A DNA stretch of 64,000 bases from Clostridia bacterium (GCA_017517135.1 JAFXAK010000024.1:116720-180719), one strand, 5' to 3'. Shown: positions 17,257 to 25,967, counted from the first letter of the stretch. Notes: generated by a model from the letters alone, not told the origin. Numbers and translations are program-made.

Positions 17257-17949
17257 TTATTCTTTACCGCTGAAAAAATCCGATTCAATAAAATCAACAT
17301 TTTTGCTCAGGCAAAAGTCAAGTGCTTCTTTTGTGTTTGCAGTCCATAAAGCCACTTTAAGTCCTTTTTTATGGAACATTTCAACAGTTGCATCCTCAAT
17401 ACCGTCATAAGCCATATCTATATCAAAGCCGTCGGCAAGACATCTGTTAACATTCTCATCGTGCTTACAACAGGTAAGCATAATTTTCAGCTTCGGGAAA
17501 GCCTTATGTGCTCTGAGAAGATTATCATAATCAAAGGACTGTAATTCACACATTTCAAGGTCATAAACCTTATCGGCAAGAATAAATGCTTCGTTTATTT
17601 TTTCATCGGGGAAGCTGCCCTTGAATTCAATAAAACAAACCATATTCCCGTCACGGCAGATTTCGAGATATCTCTCAAATGTACAGACATAAAGCTTTGT
17701 ATCGGTAAATTCGTTTTTAAGAGACTTCGCGGTAAGCTCTTCATATGTAGCCTCGGCTATCAAAAGCTCCGTGCCATCCTCAAAAACTGCTTCTTCATTA
17801 TGATTTACAACAAGAACACCGTCTTTTGTAACTCTGACATCGGTTTCAATACCGCCTGAGCCGTGTCTGACCGCCTCAATAAAGGCTTCTTCGGTATTAT
17901 GAAGATATTTTCCGCTGTATCCTCTGTGGGCTATAAAACAAACTGACAT
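17257..17949 (-). CDS. Glycerophosphodiester phosphodiesterase
   Basis: A 230-residue GDPD with a canonical active site: AHRGYSG at residues 7-13, NTEEAF near 18, the acidic pair in GGIETDVRVTKDG and the second His in VVNHNEE. It hydrolyses glycerophosphodiesters from phospholipid turnover to glycerol-3-phosphate and the free head-group alcohol. No signal peptide, so cytoplasmic. It is the first gene after a consensus promoter and is co-transcribed with the sugar isomerase. The nearby EutH transporter suggests ethanolamine-containing substrates, but that is only context. Confidence 0.88.
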   Translation of the reverse strand: MSVCFIAHRGYSGKYLHNTEEAFIEAVRHGSGGIETDVRVTKDGVLVVNHNEEAVFEDGTELLIAEATYEELTAKSLKNEFTDTKLYVCTFERYLEICRDGNMVCFIEFKGSFPDEKINEAFILADKVYDLEMCELQSFDYDNLLRAHKAFPKLKIMLTCCKHDENVNRCLADGFDIDMAYDGIEDATVEMFHKKGLKVALWTANTKEALDFCLSKNVDFIESDFFSGKE

Positions 17950-17979
17950 ATGTAAACCTCTGTTCTGCTTTTTTATTTA

Positions 17980-18008
17980 ATTGTAGTAAACAAAAAATAT
18001 TCTGTCAA
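17980..18008 (-). promoter_or_regulatory. Promoter of the GDPD-isomerase operon
   Basis: On the minus strand, TTGACA (18003-18008), 17 nt, TACAAT (17980-17985). Its -35 is only four bases from the divergent -35 at 18013, so the two promoters may interfere with each other. Confidence 0.75.
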
Positions 18009-18012
18009 GATA

Positions 18013-18041
18013 TTGTTTTTCAAAATTTGTTGGTGTAAAAT
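18013..18041 (+). promoter_or_regulatory. Promoter of the 18071 hydrolase
   Basis: TTGTTT (18013-18018), 17 nt, TAAAAT (18036-18041). SD AAGGAG at 18056-18061. Confidence 0.5.
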
Positions 18042-18070
18042 TACATTAATATATTAAGGAGCTTATATTT

Positions 18071-19015
18071 ATGAATATTGTACGGAACATCTATCGCGAT
18101 ACTGTTTTTAAAAGAGCCGACGAAACGGAGGCTGTTTTCTATTTTACGCACAAGGATTTTGAAAATCTTAACTGTGTTGAATTTCCGTTTTTGTCCTCAG
18201 ACGGACATACCCTGCAGGGATATTTTTATTCATACGAAAACCCCGTTAACGGAAGACTGGTTATTTTTGATCACGGTATGGGCTCAGGTCACACGGGATA
18301 TATGAAAGAAATTGAAAAGTTAGCTTCTCACGGCTTCCTTGTATTTGCATACGACCACACGGGCTGTATGAAATCAGGCGGTGAAACAACGGGAGGCTTT
18401 GTGCAATCACTCAAGGACCTCAATGATGCTGTAAATGCACTCAGAGCAACCGAGGAATATAAAAACATTGATATTTCCGTAATCGGTCACAGTTGGGGAG
18501 CATTTTCTACTATGAATATCTGCGCATTGCATCCCGATATTTCTCATATTGTTGCTCTTTCAGGCTTTATCTCGGTTGAAAGCTTTTTGAAACAGAATCT
18601 CGGCACTTTTTATAAAAAAATCTATGAAGAGGAAGCTGAAATAAATCCCGTTTTTATCAGATACAATGCCTGTGAATCTCTCGCAAAAACCGAAGCACAC
18701 ACGCTGATTATTCATTCGGATGATGATAAAATGGTAAAATGCTCTTCATCCTTTGATGTTCTGCAAAAAGAATTGTCGCATAAAAAAAATATCCGCTTTG
18801 TTAAGGTAAACGGCAAAAATCACAACCCGAACTATACCTTTGATGCGGTTGAATATAAAGACGATTTCTTTTTTGAATACAGAAAAGCGATGAAAAGAAA
18901 TATTCTTAAAACTAATCAGGAAAAACACGCTTTCCGAAACAAATTTGACTGGGACTCAATGACACAGCAGGATGAAGACATCTGGAATATAATTTTTGAA
19001 ACATTAGACAAATAA
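18071..19015 (+). CDS. Alpha/beta hydrolase (serine hydrolase)
   Basis: A 314-residue cytoplasmic hydrolase. The HG oxyanion motif is in FDHGMGSGHTGYM near 68, the nucleophile elbow GHSWG gives Ser141, an acid residue sits in IIHSDDDKMV near 220 and a late His in NGKNHNPNY near 258, so the triad appears complete. The N-terminal ~35 residues form an extra helical lead. It belongs to the broad esterase/lipase group; the substrate is unknown. It is transcribed divergently from the GDPD operon and ends at the strong terminator at 19130. Confidence 0.82.
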   Translation: MNIVRNIYRDTVFKRADETEAVFYFTHKDFENLNCVEFPFLSSDGHTLQGYFYSYENPVNGRLVIFDHGMGSGHTGYMKEIEKLASHGFLVFAYDHTGCMKSGGETTGGFVQSLKDLNDAVNALRATEEYKNIDISVIGHSWGAFSTMNICALHPDISHIVALSGFISVESFLKQNLGTFYKKIYEEEAEINPVFIRYNACESLAKTEAHTLIIHSDDDKMVKCSSSFDVLQKELSHKKNIRFVKVNGKNHNPNYTFDAVEYKDDFFFEYRKAMKRNILKTNQEKHAFRNKFDWDSMTQQDEDIWNIIFETLDK

Positions 19016-19046
19016 GAAAAAATCTTACGATTTATCAACCCCCCTG

Positions 19047-19110
19047 CCCCCACTCTTGGGGGAAAGGTGTTTCTTGATATAAGCTAAATTGCTCACTTCG
19101 CGAGCAATTT
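19047..19110. repeat. Palindromic intergenic element
   Basis: Two hairpins lie between the hydrolase stop and the terminator: CCCCC-6-GGGGG at 19047-19062 and AAATTGCTC-7-GAGCAATTT at 19086-19110. Neither has a U tract, and the local GC pattern differs from the flanks. It may be a small repeated element; copy number cannot be tested from this window. Confidence 0.4.
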
Positions 19111-19129
19111 CCTATACATTAAGACCAAA

Positions 19130-19167
19130 GCCATCAATACAGCACAAAGCTGTGTCGATGGCTTTTT
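19130..19167 (+). terminator. Terminator of the 18071 hydrolase
   Basis: A 14-bp stem starting GCCATC and ending GATGGC, with one mismatch and one G-U pair, followed by TTTTTC. It may also act weakly on the convergent eutH transcript. Confidence 0.75.
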
Positions 19168-19168
19168 C

Positions 19169-20239
19169 TTATGCTTTTCTTTTATGATTTTTATAAAGTG
19201 CGAGTGCAAGCAATAAAGCACTTACCCCCGAAATGAGCTTACCTGCAAAAAGATATGGTACATATTCTGCATTATAAGACAGGGTGAATGCAAGATGATC
19301 TATAAAAACAAAGGATGCGGAAACGGCAAAAGCAGAATTAAGAACTATCCCCTTTTTGTCCATTTTATCAACACTTTCAAATGTTGTAACACATGTACCG
19401 AGCGTTGCGAGAAGACCGAAGGAAGAATTCTCATTTATACCGAGCATTTTACCCAATGCTTTCAGAACAACCTTAAGCAGCTTATTTATTATAGACAGCA
19501 GCGGAAATGCACCCGCCATAACACAGGCGATATTGATTATAACACTCATTGAATTTTCAAGAGTATCAACATACGGTAAAATACTGTATCCGGTTAAAAA
19601 TTCAATAATACCTATAACAAGACCTGCAATTATTATCAGCTGTATAATAAAAGCCAATACCTTGAAAAATTTTATCATAAATGAACGGAATTTTATAAGA
19701 CCGAATGCAATAAGTCCCGCTATAACAAGCAAGGGAACAAGGTCAAGTATAATTTCCTTAATCGGAAAACCGAGCATAAGTCCCGCAACAATGCAGCCTA
19801 CGGGAATTGTTACGATACCGCACAGAATACCGAAAAGTATATCGGAGTGGTGTTTTTTATCTGCAACCTGTAAAGCATAGGGAATAATAAAGGATACGGT
19901 ACAGCCCATCATAGATGCAACAATAAGACCGTTGAAATATCCCATTTCGTCACTGCCTGCCAGATTGAGAGAGAGCGGTGCTGCGCCCATATCGTTTGCA
20001 AGTATACACGACGGAATTACCGAAAACTCAAGAAAATCGGGAAAAATATCCGAAACGGAACTCAGCAGCTGTGAAATCAGAGGTGCCATAATGAGCATAC
20101 CCGTCATTGAAAGAGTGAGCGGTCCTAACATCATTATTCCCTTTTCAAATTCCTTGCCGAGCCCCAGCTTACTTCCGAAAATTCTGTCCGCTGCACCTAT
20201 AACGGCAAAGGCAATAAAAACATAAGTAACTATTTTCAT
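19169..20239 (-). CDS. eutH: EutH-type ethanolamine transporter
   Basis: A polytopic membrane protein of 356 residues with about ten hydrophobic segments. Recognisable EutH signatures are the N-terminal GLGKEFEKGIMMLGPLTLSM, the ILANDMGAAPLS loop and KGIVLNSAFAVSASF followed by DHLAFT. EutH moves ethanolamine across the cytoplasmic membrane. No eut microcompartment genes are in the window; the partner is the GH25 lipoprotein, whose stop is three bases upstream of the eutH start. It may scavenge ethanolamine released from phosphatidylethanolamine, possibly with the GDPDs nearby. The family call is firm; the role is inference. Confidence 0.88.
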   Translation of the reverse strand: MKIVTYVFIAFAVIGAADRIFGSKLGLGKEFEKGIMMLGPLTLSMTGMLIMAPLISQLLSSVSDIFPDFLEFSVIPSCILANDMGAAPLSLNLAGSDEMGYFNGLIVASMMGCTVSFIIPYALQVADKKHHSDILFGILCGIVTIPVGCIVAGLMLGFPIKEIILDLVPLLVIAGLIAFGLIKFRSFMIKFFKVLAFIIQLIIIAGLVIGIIEFLTGYSILPYVDTLENSMSVIINIACVMAGAFPLLSIINKLLKVVLKALGKMLGINENSSFGLLATLGTCVTTFESVDKMDKKGIVLNSAFAVSASFVFIDHLAFTLSYNAEYVPYLFAGKLISGVSALLLALALYKNHKRKA

Positions 20240-20242
20240 AAT

Positions 20243-21118
20243 TTATCCTACAACACCTTTTGAAGAATAATCAACAAGAGAAATATTAATATCAACAGCA
20301 CCCTCTATTCCGTCTACTGTGCCCTTATCGGTATACTGCCATATCTTATAGTCATAGTAAAAGGACGGAGTTGAAAAATACTCGGCAAGCCAGAAATGAT
20401 AATTATTTATCTTTGATAAATCATAATTGAAATATCCGAGCTCGCGGTTAAAGTATATAACGGTTTCATATCCGGCATTTTCAATAACCTCACAAAAAGC
20501 GTTTGCACAGGCAGTTATCTGCTGTGTGGTCATATTTTTTGTTCTTGCGCTGTCGTCATATTCAATAGTCTCCCAATCGTATGCGACGGGATAGGTTATA
20601 TTGTAATCTTCAATAATGTCAAGCACAAAACGCGCTTCTTCGGCAGCTTCAGCTTCAGTTATTGCCTGTGAGAAAAAATATACTCCCACGCTGAGCCCTG
20701 CCGCAAGTGCATTTTTGCAGTTCTCTCTGAAACGGGCATCTTCATTGAGCGTACCGTTTTCACCGTAGCCTCTGAAGCCTGCTCTTATCATAACAAAATC
20801 AATACCGTCTTCCCTGACCTTATTCCAGTCTATATCGCCCTGAAAAACAGAAACATCTATACCTGTAAAGGTTCTGACAGTTGCATCAGCATAATACACT
20901 CTGTCGTTTTCGTCTCTGAGAAAATTTGACGCATCAAACTGTGTTGTTTCAACATCCTCATATACGGGAACAAAATTACCGTTTTTATCGGTCATAAACT
21001 CCCCTGTTGTACCTTGAGTTGTCGGCTCCCCCGAAAAGATACTCAGACTGCACGCAGAAAAAACAAAAACAATTATTAAAAACAATCCGATTAAACTGAT
21101 ACTGAATTTATTTCTCAT
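20243..21118 (-). CDS. GH25 family lysozyme-like lipoprotein
   Basis: 291 residues. A type II signal peptide ends in VFSAC (Cys23 lipidated), followed by a Thr/Gly-rich spacer and a glycoside hydrolase 25 domain from about 85. GH25 marks are GIDVSVFQGDIDW at the first strand (catalytic-face Asp), FVMIRAGFRGYG, VGVYFFSQA, PVAYDWETIEYDD with the Asp-Trp-Glu catalytic motif, and WQYTDKGTVDGI...VDIN at the end. It cleaves the beta-1,4 link between MurNAc and GlcNAc and should sit outside the membrane. The frame opens at GTG 21127, but ATG 21118, after GGGTGG, is preferred. It is co-transcribed with eutH. Confidence 0.88.
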   Translation of the reverse strand: MRNKFSISLIGLFLIIVFVFSACSLSIFSGEPTTQGTTGEFMTDKNGNFVPVYEDVETTQFDASNFLRDENDRVYYADATVRTFTGIDVSVFQGDIDWNKVREDGIDFVMIRAGFRGYGENGTLNEDARFRENCKNALAAGLSVGVYFFSQAITEAEAAEEARFVLDIIEDYNITYPVAYDWETIEYDDSARTKNMTTQQITACANAFCEVIENAGYETVIYFNRELGYFNYDLSKINNYHFWLAEYFSTPSFYYDYKIWQYTDKGTVDGIEGAVDINISLVDYSSKGVVG

Positions 21119-21129
21119 TTTTACCACCC

Positions 21130-21172
21130 AAAAAAACAGACATACATTGTCGAAAAATCGAAATGTATGCCT
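21130..21172 (-). terminator. Terminator of metY-metA
   Basis: On the minus strand, an 11-bp AGGCATACATT/AATGTATGTCT stem followed by GTTTTTTT, ending only 12 nt before the GH25 ATG. The left arm abuts the GH25 -10 hexamer, so transcripts starting there should not contain the whole stem. Confidence 0.75.
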
Positions 21173-21201
21173 ATTATAATGTTTTTTTGAGTTTAATTCA
21201 A
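21173..21201 (-). promoter_or_regulatory. Promoter of GH25-eutH
   Basis: On the minus strand, TTGAAT (21196-21201), 17 nt, TATAAT (21173-21178). It lies between the metA stop and the metA terminator. Confidence 0.7.
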
Positions 21202-21216
21202 CCGTTGTTTTCTTAA

Positions 21217-22143
21217 TTATTTATTATTTTTCAGTTCATTAAGGTCATAAGGAGTTGTCTGATATACGAAATAATTAAGCCAGTTACAGTAAAGCAGATT
21301 TGCATGCGCACGCCAACGGACAATCGGCGGTAACTCGGGATTGTTATCGGGATAGTAATTAACGGGAACATCAATTTCAAGTCCCTTGTTTACATCTCTG
21401 ACATATTCCTCATGAAGCGTGAGCGGATCGTATTCGGAATGTCCCATAATAAATACCTGCTTGCCCTTTTCTATGGCAACAGCATAAACACCTGCCTCCT
21501 CTGAAGAAGCAAGAATACGCAATTCGGGTACTTTTTCTATCTCCTCACGGTGAACGGTTGTGTGACGGGAATGAGGCACCCAGAAGATATCGTCAAAGCC
21601 TCTGAACAAAATGGAACGCTTGTATTCAACAGTATGCCTGAAAACACCGAACATCTTTTTATCAAGAGGACTTTTCTTTACACCGTAGTGATAATAAAGT
21701 CCTGCCTGTGCGCCCCAACAGATATGAAATGTGCTGTGAACATGAGTTTTGCTCCATTCCATAATTTCACAAAGCTCTTCCCAGTAATCAACCTGTTCAA
21801 ATTCAAGCTGTTCAACGGGTGCACCTGTAATTACCATTCCGTCAAAATACTTGTCTTTTATATCGTCAAAGGTCTTATAAAATGCAAGCAGATGCTCCTC
21901 AGACACATGAGAAGGTCTGTGGGATGCGGTCATAATCAGCTCAAGCTCTATCTGCAAGGGAGTATTTCCGAGAATTCTTGACAGCTGTGTTTCCGTTGCA
22001 ATTTTTTTTGGCATAAGGTTAAGAACAAGAATTTTAAGAGGTCTTATATCCTGTGTCATAGCCCTGTTATCCGTCATAACAAAGATATTTTCATCATTAA
22101 GAGTTTTTACGGCGGGTAACTCGTTCGGAATTTTTATAGGCAT
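21217..22143 (-). CDS. metAA: Homoserine O-acetyltransferase (MetA family)
   Basis: 308 residues, full length for MetA. Catalytic Cys142 (HICWGAQAG), His235 and Glu237 (IMGHSEYD) are all present. The acyl-donor residue at position 111 is Glu (GAPVEQLEF), which in characterised MetA enzymes goes with acetyl-CoA; Gly at this site goes with succinyl-CoA. It therefore should make O-acetyl-L-homoserine, the substrate of the metY product encoded just upstream in the same operon (11-nt gap). Cytoplasmic; first committed step of methionine synthesis. Terminated at 21130-21172. Confidence 0.95.
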   Translation of the reverse strand: MPIKIPNELPAVKTLNDENIFVMTDNRAMTQDIRPLKILVLNLMPKKIATETQLSRILGNTPLQIELELIMTASHRPSHVSEEHLLAFYKTFDDIKDKYFDGMVITGAPVEQLEFEQVDYWEELCEIMEWSKTHVHSTFHICWGAQAGLYYHYGVKKSPLDKKMFGVFRHTVEYKRSILFRGFDDIFWVPHSRHTTVHREEIEKVPELRILASSEEAGVYAVAIEKGKQVFIMGHSEYDPLTLHEEYVRDVNKGLEIDVPVNYYPDNNPELPPIVRWRAHANLLYCNWLNYFVYQTTPYDLNELKNNK

Positions 22144-22154
22144 AATTAATCTCC

Positions 22155-23441
22155 TTATTCAATAAAAGAAAGAGCCTGTGCAATATCTGCGATAAGGTCT
22201 TCACTACTTTCAAGACCGCAGGAAAGTCTTACAAGGTCAGAGGGTACACCTGCTGCGATAAGCTCTTCCTCAGACATCTGTCTGTGTGTTGAGTTTGCAG
22301 GATGCAAACAGCATGAACGGGCATCTGCAACATGAGTTTCAATAGCAATAAGCTTGAGATTCTTCATAAAGGTCTCGGCTGCTTTTCTGCCGCCCTTAAC
22401 ACCGAAGCTTACAACACCGCAGGTGCCGTTGGGCATATATTTTTTGGCTGTTTCATAATACTTGCTTGATTCAAGATCAGCGTAATTTACCCATGCAATC
22501 TTATCATTGCTTTCAAGGAATTTGGCAACGGCAAGACCGTTTTCGCAATGTCTTTTCATTCTTACATGAAGGCTCTCAAGACCGAGATTGAGAAGATATG
22601 CATTCTGAGGTGCGGGAGTTGAGCCGAAATCACGCATAAGCTGTGCTGTTGCTTTTGTGATATATCCGCCTTCAAGACCGAACTTCTCAGCATAGGTAAT
22701 GCCGTGATAGCTGTCATCGGGAGTGCAGAGTCCCGGATATTTTTCCTTGTGAGCGAGCCAGTCAAACTTACCCGAATCAACAATAACACCGCCTACTGCA
22801 GCACCGTGACCGTCCATATACTTTGTTGTTGAATGTGTGACAATATCTGCACCCCATTCAATGGGACGGCAATTTACGGGTGTGGGGAAAGTGTTGTCTA
22901 TAATAAGAGGAACACCGTGAGCGTGAGCTACTCTTGCAAACTTTTCGATATCAAGCACTTTAAGTGCAGGGTTTGCAACAGTCTCACCGAAAACAAGCTT
23001 CGTGTTCTCTCTGAATGCGGCGTGGAGCTCCTCTTCGGTACAATCAGGATCAACAAATGTTACATCTATACCCATTTTCTTCATTGTTACTGCAAAAAGG
23101 TTGTATGTGCCGCCGTAAATCGCGGAAGAAGCGATAAAATGACCGCCTGTTTCGCAGATATTGAAGGTTGCATAGAAATTTGCTGCCTGACCTGAGGAAA
23201 GGAGCATTGCGGCAGTACCGCCCTCCATATCGCAGATTTTTGCTGCAACATAGTCACTTGTGGGATTCTGAAGACGGGTATAGAAATATCCGCTTGCTTC
23301 AAGGTCAAAAAGCTTGCCCATATCTTCGCTTGTGTCATATTTGAATGTTGTGCTCTGATAAATCGGAATCTGTCTGGGCTCACCGTTTCCGGGGGTATAA
23401 CCGCTCTGAACACATTTTGTTTCAATTTTGTAGTTGCTCAT
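22155..23441 (-). CDS. metY: O-acetylhomoserine aminocarboxypropyltransferase / sulfhydrylase
   Basis: A PLP enzyme of the Cys/Met metabolism fold type I family, 428 residues. The PLP Lys is in [11 protein letters not shown] near residue 206; other marks are the N-terminal YTRLQNPT, the cofactor loop SSGQAAN and DNTFPTP. The ~430-residue length and central insertion ([14 protein letters not shown]) match sulfhydrylases rather than the shorter cystathionine synthases. It condenses O-acetylhomoserine with sulfide to homocysteine. ATG 23441 has AAAGGA at good spacing; the ATG at 23450 overlaps that site. A T-box-like leader precedes it and metA follows. Confidence 0.93.
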   Translation of the reverse strand: MSNYKIETKCVQSGYTPGNGEPRQIPIYQSTTFKYDTSEDMGKLFDLEASGYFYTRLQNPTSDYVAAKICDMEGGTAAMLLSSGQAANFYATFNICETGGHFIASSAIYGGTYNLFAVTMKKMGIDVTFVDPDCTEEELHAAFRENTKLVFGETVANPALKVLDIEKFARVAHAHGVPLIIDNTFPTPVNCRPIEWGADIVTHSTTKYMDGHGAAVGGVIVDSGKFDWLAHKEKYPGLCTPDDSYHGITYAEKFGLEGGYITKATAQLMRDFGSTPAPQNAYLLNLGLESLHVRMKRHCENGLAVAKFLESNDKIAWVNYADLESSKYYETAKKYMPNGTCGVVSFGVKGGRKAAETFMKNLKLIAIETHVADARSCCLHPANSTHRQMSEEELIAAGVPSDLVRLSCGLESSEDLIADIAQALSFIE

Positions 23442-23459
23442 AAAAACCATCCTTTCAAG

Positions 23460-23564
23460 AAAAAGCTCCCGTCCTCAGCATAAGGACGAGAGCAGAAAAT
23501 ACTTCGTGTTACCACCTTAATTTAAATTATAACCTACTCTTCCCATCACAGTTTTTAGAAATAT
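23460..23564 (-). promoter_or_regulatory. Short T-box-like leader of metY-metA
   Basis: On the minus strand the T-box element AAGGTGGTAACACG lies at 23505-23518. Its AAGG and CACGA can pair with TCGTCCTT in the 5' arm of the terminator, giving an antiterminator with the UGGU bulge that reads a tRNA acceptor end with discriminator A, as in tRNA-Met. The alternative terminator GCTCTCGTCCT/AGGACGGGAGC (23465-23493) is followed by TTTTT. Upstream, GGGAAGAGTAG resembles the start of Stem I, but only about 45 nt separate the predicted transcript start from the T-box, too little for a full Stem I with specifier loop. Confidence 0.75.
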
Positions 23565-23570
23565 ACAAGA

Positions 23571-23599
23571 ATTTTAACACACAGCCGTCTTCAAGTCAA
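23571..23599 (-). promoter_or_regulatory. Promoter of the metY T-box leader
   Basis: On the minus strand, TTGACT (23594-23599), 17 nt, TAAAAT (23571-23576). The -35 overlaps the TGA stop of the GH95 gene. Confidence 0.65.
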
Positions 23600-25944
23600 T
23601 ACTTTTTAACAGAATAACAGGTATTTGCATTCAAATTAAATACTGTATTGCCGTCGGAAATTTCTGTATGTATCTTTTTGCCGTCTTCATATATTTCATA
23701 TTCACCGACCAAAGCACACCTTCTGTTTTCGTCACAGAGCATTTCACAGTTTTTAAGCTGTCCGTTTTCCCATTCGAGGGAGACCTTTATATTACCTCTT
23801 GCCGTAATTGAGCTGATTTTACCGTTTTTCCAGTCAGAGGGCAAAGCAGGGAAAAGCTTAATCAAAAATGTGCCGTCTTCAAGCAACACATGGCTTTGCA
23901 AAAGCATTTCACAAATTCCCGAAACTGCACCGAAGTTGCCGTCTATCTGGAAAGGCGGATGAGCATCAAAGAGATTAGGATAAACACCGCCGCCGTTTGA
24001 ATAGTTAAATTTTCCCGTATAAACAGGATTAAGCAAACGCTTTATAAGCTTATATGCTCTGTCTCCGTTATAAAGTCTTGCCCAGAAATTTATTTTCCAT
24101 GCAAGTGACCAGCCTGTGCCGTCATCTCCTCTTAAATCAAGTGTTTTTTCACACGCTGAAGCAAGCTCGGGTGTTTTTTCAACAGAAATCATTGTGCCCG
24201 GATGAAGACCGTATAAATGCGATACATGGCGGTGATGTATTTCGGGTGCATTGAGGTCCCAGTCGCCCTCCCATTCGCAAAGCTGACCTGCTTTACCTAT
24301 TTTCAAGGAAGCAAGCTTGTTTTTTGCAGTCTGTACTTTATCTCTGAATTCCTTATCAACACCTAAGATATCACAGATATAAACCATATCGGTAAAATCT
24401 TCATAAAGCATTTCGATATCCATTGCCGTGCCCTTGCATACCCAGCCCTCATTACCGTCATCGTCTCTGAAGGTATTTTCGGGAGAGGTTGCAGGACAGG
24501 TTACATAAGTACCGTCTTCATTTTCAAAAAGAACTGACAGATTGAAAATGCAGTTTTCCTTTATAACAGGATAAAATTCCTCAAGCAGAGCTTTATCCAT
24601 AGTATAATTATAGTATTCAACGAGGTGCTTGCAAAGCCACGCTCCTCCGAGAGGATACTGTGACCATGCACCGCCCCAGCCGGGAGAAGTCCACAGCCAG
24701 GGATTGGTTATTGTGTAAATAGTCCAGCCGTCTGCATTATAATATGCCCTTGCAGTTTTTCTTCCGTTTTCAACCAAAGCCTCAATAAGCTTTGACAAGG
24801 GACGGGTACATTCAGCAAGACCTGCAGGACCTGCGGGCCAGTAGTTCATCTGTACATTTATATTTGCGTGATAATCCGCATGCCACGGTGCTTTATAGTC
24901 CTTGCACCACAAGCCCTGTAAGTTCGCGGGAAGTATATTTTCTTCTCTGCTGCAGGAAATCAGAAGATATCTTCCGAAATTGAACAGGAGTGCAACCAGC
25001 TGTAAATCTTTAGCGTTTTTCTTGAAGGCTTTAAGTCTTTTTGGCAACGGTATATCTGTATTTTCTTCACCGAGCGTCAATACACAGGTGTCATACATCC
25101 TTTTATAGTCTTCAATATGAGCCTTTTTTATTTCAGAATATTCTTTTGCTTCGATTGCACAAAGATTTTCACGGCATATCTCGCTCGGTTTTTTATCACC
25201 CTTGAAATTTTTTGACTTATCAAGAACATAGTCCGTAGCCGCGGTAAAACACATTATAATTTCACTTGCATCATTTATTTTAAGTGACTTTCTGTCTGCC
25301 TTTGCTGTACCGTCGGTTTCAATTTTAAGCTCCCCTGCAAATGCCATATGAGAAGCAATACCGTCACAGTTACCCTCGAAAACAAAGCCCGACTGAGTAT
25401 ATTTTATAAAACTGCAGTCTTTTCTTTCAAATCTTACGGAGCAATTCAGGGATTTTTCTTTGTCTGCCGTAATTTTTATCCCTATAACATTGTCAACTGC
25501 GGTAGAAAAATATTCTCTTGAAACCTTTGTACCGTTTGTTACAAACTTATCCGAACAAACAGCATTGTCAATATCAAGCTGACGGGAAAATGACGAATAT
25601 CTCTTAGTATCAAAGGTCAGATACATATCTCCGAGTGTCTGATATGAGCCCGAATACGCACCCTCAAAGCCGCCGCCGTTATTGATAAATTCCGTATCAA
25701 GCAGCTCCTGTGCTTTGGAAAACTCTTTTTTTGTTATAAGCTCTCTCAAATCGTCAAGATGCTTATAGGCATCTTTTTTATCGGCATTCTCATAAGGCTC
25801 ACCGCTCCAGAGAGAAATTTCATTCAACTGTATTCTCAGCTTCTTCGGGTGTGAAAAAACCATCGCTCCGAGTCTGCCGTTTCCTATGGGCAAGGCTTCC
25901 TCCCAGATTTTTGCAGGAGTATTAAAATATAATATATTTTTCAT
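23596..25944 (-). CDS. GH95 family alpha-L-fucosidase/glycosidase
   Basis: 782 residues with the three-part GH95 layout. The N-terminal beta domain opens with ALPIGNGRLGAMVFSHP and LNEISLWSGEP. The (alpha/alpha)6 barrel has NINVQMNYWP near 365, CEWEGDWDLN near 557 (general-acid Glu region) and FQIDGNFGA near 666 (Asp helping activate the water through Asn). A C-terminal beta domain follows. GH95 enzymes remove alpha-1,2-linked fucose, or in some members galactose, from glycans. No signal peptide is seen, so it probably acts in the cytoplasm on imported oligosaccharides. ATG 25944 follows CGGAGG; the frame opens further upstream without a site. Confidence 0.9.
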   Translation of the reverse strand: MKNILYFNTPAKIWEEALPIGNGRLGAMVFSHPKKLRIQLNEISLWSGEPYENADKKDAYKHLDDLRELITKKEFSKAQELLDTEFINNGGGFEGAYSGSYQTLGDMYLTFDTKRYSSFSRQLDIDNAVCSDKFVTNGTKVSREYFSTAVDNVIGIKITADKEKSLNCSVRFERKDCSFIKYTQSGFVFEGNCDGIASHMAFAGELKIETDGTAKADRKSLKINDASEIIMCFTAATDYVLDKSKNFKGDKKPSEICRENLCAIEAKEYSEIKKAHIEDYKRMYDTCVLTLGEENTDIPLPKRLKAFKKNAKDLQLVALLFNFGRYLLISCSREENILPANLQGLWCKDYKAPWHADYHANINVQMNYWPAGPAGLAECTRPLSKLIEALVENGRKTARAYYNADGWTIYTITNPWLWTSPGWGGAWSQYPLGGAWLCKHLVEYYNYTMDKALLEEFYPVIKENCIFNLSVLFENEDGTYVTCPATSPENTFRDDDGNEGWVCKGTAMDIEMLYEDFTDMVYICDILGVDKEFRDKVQTAKNKLASLKIGKAGQLCEWEGDWDLNAPEIHHRHVSHLYGLHPGTMISVEKTPELASACEKTLDLRGDDGTGWSLAWKINFWARLYNGDRAYKLIKRLLNPVYTGKFNYSNGGGVYPNLFDAHPPFQIDGNFGAVSGICEMLLQSHVLLEDGTFLIKLFPALPSDWKNGKISSITARGNIKVSLEWENGQLKNCEMLCDENRRCALVGEYEIYEDGKKIHTEISDGNTVFNLNANTCYSVKKY

Positions 25945-25967
25945 AAAATCATCCTCCGTTTTTTTAG

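Noticed and set aside
19356-19880. 174-codon open frame on the plus strand opposite eutH
   Set aside because: A mirror of a hydrophobic gene; no ribosome site or family pattern.
23442-23595. SAM riboswitch before metY
   Set aside because: No kink-turn or four-way junction pattern is visible; the T-box core and its antiterminator explain the leader better.
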